A stretch of 64,000 nt of DNA from Clostridia bacterium. GTDB taxonomy: Bacteria > Bacillota > Clostridia > Christensenellales > Aristaeellaceae. Below are positions 58,288 to 64,000 of the stretch, in pieces (position 1 is the stretch's first letter; each line of letters opens with the position of its first letter). The stretch covers positions 62,001-126,000 of the forward strand of contig JAFXRG010000002.1 in the NCBI GenBank assembly GCA_017526525.1. Direction: 5' to 3'. The position numbers and the translations under genes are program-made. Under the pieces are notes generated by a model. It was not told where the DNA came from and did no database searches. It worked only from the letters and a program-made list of their open reading frames with translations.

Positions 58288-58418
58288 TGTCAGAAAAAGT
58301 GCTTTGGGAAGTTTGAAAAGGTCACACTTTTGGCACAGAAAACGGAAAAAATGACTACAAAAAAGTTACAGCCTCATGAAAAAACAAGATGTTGTGGATG
58401 ACAAAAGTATCCAAACCC

Positions 58419-58447
58419 TTGACTTTAGCGTGCTAACGTGATAGCAT
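58419..58447 (+). promoter_or_regulatory. promoter of the histidine operon
   Basis: TTGACT (58419-58424) and TAGCAT (58442-58447) with a 17-base spacer, about 110 bases before hisZ. The spacer and -10 are filled by an inverted repeat. Confidence 0.7.
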
Positions 58448-58448
58448 G
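58425..58448 (+). promoter_or_regulatory. operator-like overlapping inverted repeats (TTAGC-N2-GCTAA; TGCTA-N6-TAGCA)
   Basis: Two interlocking dyads cover the promoter spacer and -10. TTAGC/GCTAA is a 5-bp inverted repeat with a 2-base centre, and TGCTA/TAGCA is another with a 6-base centre. A TrpR-like HisR/YerC repressor is predicted for some clostridial his operons; whether this is its site is inference. Confidence 0.5.
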
Positions 58449-58555
58449 ACAAAGTATTTTTCGGCCGGTACAGCGGGAAAACTTTTCTGAAAGCCGGCGG
58501 AGGAGTATAATTCTTCCGGACCGGGAGAGAACCGGCGGAGAAAGGCGGAATCAGA

Positions 58556-59503
58556 ATGCAGATTGAAGACCGTGTCATGGATGAACAGGAGCGGATCGGG
58601 TTCCTGCTGCGGTCACTGTACGCGGAATACGGCTACAGCCGTTACAGAATGAGCAAATTCGAGGAGTATGACCTGTACAGCCGGAACAAGGACTTCCTTT
58701 TTTCGGAAGGGGTCATTACCTTTACGGATACCAACGGGCGGCTGATGGCCCTGAAACCGGACGTCACCCTGAGCATCGTCAAAAACACCCGGGACGCCGC
58801 CGGGACGCTGCAGAAAATGTACTACCATGAAAACGTGTACCGGGTGGCTTCCGCGGAGGACGGATTCCGGGAGATGACCCAGGTGGGCGTCGAGTGCATG
58901 GGCGGCGTGGACCGGGCCTGTGTGGCGGAAGTGCTGAAGCTGGCCGCGGAAAGCCTGCAGGCCTGTTCGCCGGAGTACGTGCTGGAAATCAGCCATCTGG
59001 GGATGCTGGAAGCCTTTGTGGATTCCATTTCCACGGACGGCAAAATGCGGGAGGAACTGCTGCAGTGCGTGGTGGAAAAGAACCGCCACGGCATCCACCG
59101 GATCCTGCGGGAAAACGGGGCGGCGGAAGCGGCGGGGGAACCGCTGCGGGAGCTGATGGGCCTCTACGGCAATCCGAAAACGGTGATGCCCCGGATCCGC
59201 GCGCTGGCGGAGAAAAACGGAACGGCGGAATATGCCGATGAGCTGGGACAGGCGGCGGCCGCCTTTGCCGGAACCGGGGCGGAGGGCAGGATCCGGATCG
59301 ACTTTTCCGCTTCCGGGGATGTGAAGTACTACAACGGAATCGCCTTCAAGGGATTTATCAGCGGCATTCCGGGAAGCGTTCTTTCCGGCGGACAGTATGA
59401 CCGCCTGATGAACCGGATGGGAAGAAAGGACCGGGCCATCGGGTTCGCTGTTTTCCTGAACATGCTGGAGCGCCTGACGGAAGGAGGACGGGAAAATGCT
59501 TAA
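58556..59503 (+). CDS. hisZ: ATP phosphoribosyltransferase regulatory subunit
   Basis: HisZ is a catalytically dead HisRS paralogue that activates short-form HisG. The 315-residue product has the class II synthetase core: EYGYSRYRMSKFEEYDLYSR, LMALKPDVTLSIVKNTRD, REMTQVGVECMGG and SGGQYDRLMNRMG. It lacks the C-terminal anticodon domain of HisRS, as expected. The ATG at 58556 is preferred from position, with GGCGG-type ribosome sites; an ATG 21 bases later is possible. It is the first gene of the operon and overlaps hisG by 8 bases. Confidence 0.93.
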   Translation: MQIEDRVMDEQERIGFLLRSLYAEYGYSRYRMSKFEEYDLYSRNKDFLFSEGVITFTDTNGRLMALKPDVTLSIVKNTRDAAGTLQKMYYHENVYRVASAEDGFREMTQVGVECMGGVDRACVAEVLKLAAESLQACSPEYVLEISHLGMLEAFVDSISTDGKMREELLQCVVEKNRHGIHRILRENGAAEAAGEPLRELMGLYGNPKTVMPRIRALAEKNGTAEYADELGQAAAAFAGTGAEGRIRIDFSASGDVKYYNGIAFKGFISGIPGSVLSGGQYDRLMNRMGRKDRAIGFAVFLNMLERLTEGGRENA

Positions 59504-60122
59504 TATCGCGCTGCCCAAGGGCCGGCTGGGAGAAAAAGTCTATTCCATGTTTGACCGGGCGGGATTTCCGTGTCCGGCGCTGATGGAAAACAGCCGGAAG
59601 CTGATTTTTGACAATGAGAAGGCCGGTGTCCGGTATTTCTGGGTGAAGCCATCGGATGTGGCCATTTATGTGGAACGGGGCGCGGCGGATATCGGGGTGG
59701 CCGGAAAGGATATCCTGCTGGAATACCGGCCGGAGGTTTATGAGCTGCTGGACCTGAACGTGGGTAAATGCCGGATGGCGGTGGCGGCGCCGGAAAGCTT
59801 CCGGGACCGTCCGGACCGGACCTTGCGGGTGGCCACCAAGTTCAGCCGGATCGCCCGGGACTTCTACAGCTCCCGGGGGCGGGACATTGACATCATCCAT
59901 CTGAACGGCTCCATTGAAATCGCGCCGATCCTCGGATTGTCGGACGTGATTGTGGACATTGTTGAAACGGGAACCACCCTGCGGGAAAACCATCTGGAAG
60001 TGATCGAAACCATTGTTCCCATCTCTGCGCGGCTGATCGCCAACAAGTCCGGCTTCAAGTTCAAAACGGAGCAGATTGAGCAGCTGACGGAAGAAATCAG
60101 AAAGGAAGTGGAGGAAGCATGA
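59496..60122 (+). CDS. hisG: ATP phosphoribosyltransferase, short form
   Basis: HisG makes phosphoribosyl-ATP, the first step of histidine synthesis. At 208 residues it lacks the C-terminal feedback domain, so it needs HisZ. It starts MLNIALPKGRLGEKVYSMFD and contains ADIGVAGKDILLEY, RVATKFSRIARDFYSSRG and ADSTD-like DIVETGTTLRENHL. The ATG overlaps hisZ by 8 bases and its end overlaps hisD by 4. Confidence 0.96.
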   Translation: MLNIALPKGRLGEKVYSMFDRAGFPCPALMENSRKLIFDNEKAGVRYFWVKPSDVAIYVERGAADIGVAGKDILLEYRPEVYELLDLNVGKCRMAVAAPESFRDRPDRTLRVATKFSRIARDFYSSRGRDIDIIHLNGSIEIAPILGLSDVIVDIVETGTTLRENHLEVIETIVPISARLIANKSGFKFKTEQIEQLTEEIRKEVEEA

Positions 60123-61393
60123 TACGGATCCTGAAATACGGAGAAGTGCCCAACCGTGAAATTTTCGCCCGGAATATGCCCACGGCCAACGTGACCGACA
60201 CCGTGGCGGACATCCTGAAAAACGTGCGGGAGCGGGGAGACGCCGCCCTGAAGGAATATACGGAGAAATTTGACCATGCACGCCTGGACTGCCTGACGGT
60301 CAGCGAGGAGGAAATGGAGGAGGCGCTGAAGAGCGTCGAACCGGATTTCCTGCGGATCCTGGAAAGGGCGGCTGCAAACATCCGCAAATTTCACAGCCGG
60401 CAGGTTCGGAATTCCTTCATTATAAATGATGAGGACGGCATCCTCATGGGCCAGAAAGTCATTCCGGTGGACCGGGCGGGCCTGTATGTGCCCGGCGGCA
60501 CGGCCACGTATCCGTCCACGGTGCTGATGGACGTGATTCCCGCCAAGCTGGCAGGGGTCGGGGAAGTGATCCTGACCACGCCTCCCGGACCGGACGGAAA
60601 AATCAATCCGGCCATCCTGGCTGCCGCCCGGGTGGCGGGAGCGGACCGGATTGTGAAGTGCGGCGGGGCGCAGGCCATTGCGGCCCTGGCCTACGGAACG
60701 GAATCCGTTCCGAAGGCGGACAAGATTGTAGGCCCCGGCAACGCCTACGTGGCGGAAGCCAAGCGGCAGGTGTACGGCATGGTGTCCATTGACATGATCG
60801 CCGGCCCCAGCGAGATCCTGGTGGTGGCGGACGGAAAAAGCAACCCGGCGTGGGTGGCTGCGGACCTGCTGAGCCAGGCGGAGCACGACAAGGTGGCCAG
60901 CGCCGTGCTGGTGACGGACAGCCAGGAGATGGCGGAGAAGGTCAGCGCGGAAATCGAAAAGCAGCTGCCGAAGCTGGAGCGCTGCGAAATCGCCCGGGTC
61001 TCCATCGACAACAACGGAAAGATCATTGTGGCGGAAAACCTGAAGGCTGCCATCGAGATTGCCAATGAAATTGCACCGGAGCACCTGGAGCTGTGCGTGG
61101 ACAATCCCTTTGACTACCTGGACAGCATCCGGCACGCCGGCAGTGTTTTCCTGGGCCGCAACTGCCCCGAATCCCTCGGCGACTACCTGGCGGGACCCAA
61201 CCACACGCTGCCCACCCAGGGAACCGCCCGGTTCTCCAGTCCGCTGAGCGTGGATGACTTTGTGAAGAAAACGCAGTATACTTATTACACGCGGCAGGCG
61301 CTGGAACGGGTGGCGGCGGATGTGGCTGCCTTTGCCGAAAAGGAAGGCCTGACCGGCCATGCCCGCAGCGCGCAGATTCGTACGGAAGAATAA
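60119..61393 (+). CDS. hisD: histidinol dehydrogenase
   Basis: HisD oxidises histidinol to histidine in two NAD-linked steps. The 424-residue zinc enzyme contains GLYVPGGTATYPSTVLMDVI, VIPAKLAGVGEVI, KCGGAQAIAALAYG, KIVGPGNAYVAEAKRQVYG and GPSEILVVADG, plus the terminal SVDDFVKKTQYTYYTRQALE. Length is standard. It overlaps hisG by 4 bases; hisC follows after 51 bases. Confidence 0.97.
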   Translation: MIRILKYGEVPNREIFARNMPTANVTDTVADILKNVRERGDAALKEYTEKFDHARLDCLTVSEEEMEEALKSVEPDFLRILERAAANIRKFHSRQVRNSFIINDEDGILMGQKVIPVDRAGLYVPGGTATYPSTVLMDVIPAKLAGVGEVILTTPPGPDGKINPAILAAARVAGADRIVKCGGAQAIAALAYGTESVPKADKIVGPGNAYVAEAKRQVYGMVSIDMIAGPSEILVVADGKSNPAWVAADLLSQAEHDKVASAVLVTDSQEMAEKVSAEIEKQLPKLERCEIARVSIDNNGKIIVAENLKAAIEIANEIAPEHLELCVDNPFDYLDSIRHAGSVFLGRNCPESLGDYLAGPNHTLPTQGTARFSSPLSVDDFVKKTQYTYYTRQALERVAADVAAFAEKEGLTGHARSAQIRTEE

Positions 61394-61444
61394 ACCGCCG
61401 GAACCGGACGGTCCGGCACAGCCCCTGAAAGGAAGCGGTGAAAA

Positions 61445-62506
61445 GTGAGCCGTTATTTCTCGGAAAAGTTCGCGGAACTGGAAGCCTATGTTCCGGGCGA
61501 GCAGCCAAAGGATCAGCAGTACATCAAACTGAATACCAACGAGAACGCCTATCCGCCGCATCCGGCGGTGGCGGAAGCGGCGGCGGAGGCAGCTAAGACG
61601 CTGCATCTGTATTCGGATCCGGAGTGCGCTGAAATCCGGAAAACGCTGGCGGAAAATATGGGGCTGACCCCGGACGAGCTGATCATGGTCAACGGATCGG
61701 ATGAGGTGCTGAACTTTGCCTTCATGGCGTTTTGCGATAAACACACCCCGGCGGTTTTTCCGGATATCACCTATGGCTTTTACCCGGTTTTCGCCAGGCT
61801 GAACCAGGTGCCCTTCCGGGAAATTCCGCTGCTGGAAAACCTGAAAGTAAACACGGCGGCTTTCCGCCAGACGGCGGGAACCATTTTCCTGGCGAATCCC
61901 AACGCGCCGACGGGGATCGCGCTGAGCCGGGATGAAATCGAGGAAATCCTGCAGACCAATGCCTACAACGTGGTGGTGGTGGACGAAGCCTATGTGGATT
62001 TCGGGGCGGAAAGCTGTGTGCCGCTGATCCGGGAATACGAAAACCTGCTGGTGACCCGCACCTTCAGCAAATCCAGGAGCCTGGCCGGGGGAAGGCTGGG
62101 CTTCGGGGCGGCAAATCCGGAGCTGATCCGGGACCTGGAAACCATCCGGTATTCCACGAATCCCTATAACCTGGATTCCATGACCCTGGCAGCGGGAAAA
62201 GCCTGCCTGGAGCACGATTCCTACAACACGGACAACTGCCGCAGGATTGTCCGGACCCGTGAAAGAACCCGGTACGCCATGGAGAAAATGGGCTTTGAAA
62301 TGACGGAATCCCGGACCAACTTCCTTTTTGCCCGGCATCCGGATGTGGGTGGGGAGGAACTGTACCGGAAACTGAAGGAAAAAGGAATCCTGATCCGCCA
62401 CTTCAACGTGGAAAGAATCCGGGATTACAACCGGATTTCCATCGGAACCGAGGAACAGATGAAAGCTTTCCTGCAGGCCTGCAGTGAAGTGATCGGCGGA
62501 AAGTAA
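61445..62506 (+). CDS. hisC: histidinol-phosphate aminotransferase
   Basis: HisC transaminates imidazole acetol phosphate with glutamate (PLP enzyme). The product (353 residues) has KLNTNENAYPPHPAVAEAAA, MVNGSDEVLNFAFMAFCDK, LANPNAPTGIALSRDEIEEI, VVVDEAYVDFGAESC and the PLP lysine in TRTFSKSRSLAGGRLGFG. A GTG start at 61445 is used, 8-9 bases after GGAAGCGG. The 51-base gap from hisD has no terminator. Confidence 0.95.
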   Translation: MSRYFSEKFAELEAYVPGEQPKDQQYIKLNTNENAYPPHPAVAEAAAEAAKTLHLYSDPECAEIRKTLAENMGLTPDELIMVNGSDEVLNFAFMAFCDKHTPAVFPDITYGFYPVFARLNQVPFREIPLLENLKVNTAAFRQTAGTIFLANPNAPTGIALSRDEIEEILQTNAYNVVVVDEAYVDFGAESCVPLIREYENLLVTRTFSKSRSLAGGRLGFGAANPELIRDLETIRYSTNPYNLDSMTLAAGKACLEHDSYNTDNCRRIVRTRERTRYAMEKMGFEMTESRTNFLFARHPDVGGEELYRKLKEKGILIRHFNVERIRDYNRISIGTEEQMKAFLQACSEVIGGK

Positions 62507-62542
62507 GCGCGGAAATGCGCGGACAATGGGGGAAGAAAAAAC

Positions 62543-63130
62543 ATGAGACAGGCGGAAATCATTCGGAAGACCGGGGAAACAGATATCCGTATTCTGCTGA
62601 ACGCGGACGGAACCGGGGAGCGGGAAATCTCCACCGGCGTCGGCTTCCTGGATCATATGCTGGAGCTGTTTGCCCGGCACGGACGGTTTGACCTGAAGGT
62701 GGCCTGCACCGGGGATACCCGGGTGGACGACCACCATACCACCGAGGATATCGGAATTGCCCTGGGCCTGGCGCTGGACAAGGCGCTGGGGGACCGGAAG
62801 GGCATTACCCGTTACGGGCAGACCATCCTGCCGATGGATGAAAGCCTGATCCTGAGCGCCGTGGATCTTTCCGGAAGGGGATTGCTGGCGTACGACCTGC
62901 AGATCCCGACGGAAAAGGTCGGCACCTTTGATACGGAACTGACCGAGGAGTTCTTCCGGGCCCTGGCCCATAACGCCCGCATGACGCTGCATCTCCGCCA
63001 ACTGGCCGGAAGCAACAGCCACCATATTATCGAAGGCGCTTTCAAAAGCGTGGCGCGGAGCCTGCGGGCCGCGGTGAAAATCGATCCGGAATACGCGGAG
63101 GAAATTCCCTCCACGAAAGGAGTTCTCTGA
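62543..63130 (+). CDS. hisB: imidazoleglycerol-phosphate dehydratase
   Basis: HisB dehydrates imidazole-glycerol phosphate. The 195-residue monofunctional form has GVGFLDHMLELFARHGRFDL, DDHHTTEDIGIALGLALDK, GRGLLAYDLQIP and HLRQLAGSNSHHIIEGAFKS, including the manganese-binding HHTTED and HHIIE motifs. No histidinol-phosphatase domain is fused, and none lies in the window. Its stop overlaps the hisH ATG (TGATG). Confidence 0.97.
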   Translation: MRQAEIIRKTGETDIRILLNADGTGEREISTGVGFLDHMLELFARHGRFDLKVACTGDTRVDDHHTTEDIGIALGLALDKALGDRKGITRYGQTILPMDESLILSAVDLSGRGLLAYDLQIPTEKVGTFDTELTEEFFRALAHNARMTLHLRQLAGSNSHHIIEGAFKSVARSLRAAVKIDPEYAEEIPSTKGVL

Positions 63131-63750
63131 TGGTCGCAATCATTGACTACGGGGTGGGAAACCTGTTCAGCCTGAAAAGCTCTTTCGCAGCCATCGGGGA
63201 AGAGGCGGTGGTGACCGGGGATCCGGAGGTGCTCCATCGGGCGGACCGGATCATCCTGCCGGGGGTCGGCGCCTTCGGGGACGCGGCGGAAAAGCTGCGC
63301 CGGACCGGCCTGGACCGGGCAGTCTGCGCGGAAGCGGCAGGGGGAAAGCCGCTGATGGGCATCTGCCTGGGAATGCAGCTGCTGTTTGAAAAAAGCTTTG
63401 AATACGGGGAGCACCCGGGCCTGGGCCTCCTGAAGGGGGAAATCCGGCCCATCGCGGAGCGGATTCCCGGTGGCCTGAAGATTCCCCAGATGGGTTGGAA
63501 CGCCCTGAAAATCCGGCGGCCGTCGCCGCTGATGAAGTATACAAAAGAGGGCGAATACGTTTATTTTGTGCACAGCTACAGCGCGGTAAACTGCGAAGAT
63601 TCGCTGATTGCCTCCACGGAATACGGAGCGGAGCTGACCGCCTGCGTCGGAAAAGGCAACATCTTCGGGTGCCAGTTCCATCCGGAAAAAAGCGGCAGCG
63701 TGGGGCTGAAGATGCTGAAAGCCTTCTGCGAAACGGAGGGAAAAGCATGA
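63130..63750 (+). CDS. hisH: imidazole glycerol phosphate synthase, glutaminase subunit
   Basis: HisH hydrolyses glutamine and passes ammonia to HisF. The 206-residue class I amidotransferase has IIDYGVGNLFSLKSSF, ILPGVGAFGDAAEKL, the nucleophile Cys in MGICLGMQLLFEKS, and GCQFHPEKSG with the catalytic His-x-Glu. It overlaps hisB by 1 base and hisA by 4. Confidence 0.96.
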   Translation: MVAIIDYGVGNLFSLKSSFAAIGEEAVVTGDPEVLHRADRIILPGVGAFGDAAEKLRRTGLDRAVCAEAAGGKPLMGICLGMQLLFEKSFEYGEHPGLGLLKGEIRPIAERIPGGLKIPQMGWNALKIRRPSPLMKYTKEGEYVYFVHSYSAVNCEDSLIASTEYGAELTACVGKGNIFGCQFHPEKSGSVGLKMLKAFCETEGKA

Positions 63751-64000
63751 TCCTGTTTCCTGCCATTGATCTTTTTGAGGGCAAGGCGGTCCGCCTGTAC
63801 AAGGGGGATTACAGCCGGATGACGGTCTACAGCGATCACCCGGAGGAGATTGCGAAGGATTTTGCCGCGTGCGGCGCCGCCCATGTCCACCTGGTGGACC
63901 TGGAAGGGGCCCGCAGCGGGGGAACCCCGAACCTGGAAACGGTGCTGAAAATCCGGGAGAGCGTAGGCCTTTTCTGCGAAATCGGCGGCGGCATCCGGAG
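63747..64000 (+). CDS. hisA: ProFAR isomerase, partial (3' end beyond window)
   Basis: HisA isomerises ProFAR to PRFAR on a TIM barrel. The visible 84 residues start MILFPAIDLFEGKAVRLYKG (catalytic Asp8 region) and include DYSRMTVYSDHPEEIA, HVHLVDLEGARSG and EIGGGIR, the first phosphate loop. The ATG overlaps the hisH stop (ATGA). hisF and hisIE are expected beyond base 64000. Confidence 0.95.
   Translation, partial: MILFPAIDLFEGKAVRLYKGDYSRMTVYSDHPEEIAKDFAACGAAHVHLVDLEGARSGGTPNLETVLKIRESVGLFCEIGGGIR

Larger units (their letters stand above)
58251..58555. other. 305-base divergent intergenic region between the SH3b gene and hisZ
   Basis: The left part is AT-rich and carries the minus-strand -10 (58282-58287). 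The middle (58310-58410) shows no convincing ORF over 20 codons. The right part holds the his promoter, an operator-like inverted repeat, and a GC-rich leader before hisZ. No T-box specifier structure could be seen. Confidence 0.6.

Noticed and set aside
58450..58555. T-box leader upstream of the his operon
   Set aside because: The leader is only about 100 bases and lacks a visible T-box sequence and terminator/antiterminator pair.
59864..63139. Long antisense open frame across hisG-hisD-hisC-hisB
   Set aside because: Same codon-bias shadow; every his gene opposite it has intact motifs and overlaps.
1..64000. CRISPR arrays, insertion sequences, tRNA or rRNA genes
   Set aside because: I saw no regularly spaced repeats, transposase motifs, terminal inverted repeats or cloverleaf-like intergenic sequence; gaps between genes are short and explained by promoters, leaders and terminators.

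Overview
The window reads as an ordinary, gene-dense stretch of a GC-rich (mid-50s percent by eye) Bacillota/Clostridia chromosome. Supporting signs are the ylxM-ffh-rpsP-khpA-rimM-trmD block, an L27 with a cleavable N-terminal extension next to the Prp protease, a zinc-type L28, a FeoA-FeoB fusion followed by a Cys-rich FeoB-associated peptide, a DUF6465-type protein, and a hisZ-hisG(short)-hisD-hisC-hisB-hisH-hisA operon. SigA-type promoters, strong Shine-Dalgarno sites and T-tailed hairpin terminators occur throughout. Together with the xylo-oligosaccharide enzymes (GH8 Rex and GH120), this suits an anaerobic gut or rumen clostridium, perhaps near Christensenellales/Aristaeellaceae. That placement is inference only. 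I see no tRNA, rRNA, CRISPR array, insertion sequence, integrase or phage gene.

Layout. 1-9 kb, minus strand: holA (partial), comEC, an MBL hydrolase, a barstar homologue, a small membrane protein, trmD, rimM, khpA, rpsP, ffh, ylxM and pfkA. 9-12 kb, plus: a secreted peptidoglycan-binding protein, then the attenuated infC-rpmI-rplT operon. 12-16.3 kb: a MacAB-like exporter with two adaptor proteins. 16.4-18.4 kb: a small ribbon-helix-helix protein and a BcrA-type ABC exporter. 18.4-24.2 kb: a peptide/nickel-type ABC importer with an unusual membrane-anchored binding protein. 24.3-26.1 kb: a CaCA exchanger convergent with a histidine phosphatase. 26.2-31.1 kb: rexA, a GH120 xylosidase and a sugar-type binding lipoprotein. 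31.1-36.1 kb: galK-tsaE-tsaB-rimI-phosphodiester glycosidase, then rplU-prp-rpmA behind an L21 leader. 36.2-46.7 kb: metG, tatD, feoAB, a Cys-rich peptide, topB, pepF and a pyruvyltransferase-fold protein. 46.8-49.6 kb: rpmB (minus), purC, a DUF6465-type protein, apt and a secreted protein (minus). 49.7-55.7 kb: a three-gene sensory locus. 55.8-58.3 kb: an XRE-S24 repressor with a small partner, then a small membrane protein and an SH3b protein on the minus strand. 58.4-64 kb: the histidine operon, cut by the window end in hisA.

The best candidate for an undescribed system is 49.7-55.7 kb. A 1241-residue receptor combines an N-terminal multi-TM domain resembling an ECF S component, a two-component-regulator type beta-propeller, a Y_Y_Y domain and a complete HD-GYP c-di-GMP phosphodiesterase. 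It lies between an SBP_bac_3 lipoprotein and a membrane-anchored BMP/PnrA-type binding protein, all in one apparent transcription unit with no transporter ATPase or permease nearby. It looks like a ligand-to-c-di-GMP module with two periplasmic-binding-protein inputs. Secondary candidates are the Dpp-type binding protein on a multi-TM anchor, the conserved-looking C-terminal domain of the secreted peptidoglycan-binding protein, and the XRE-S24 repressor with an overlapping 84-residue partner.
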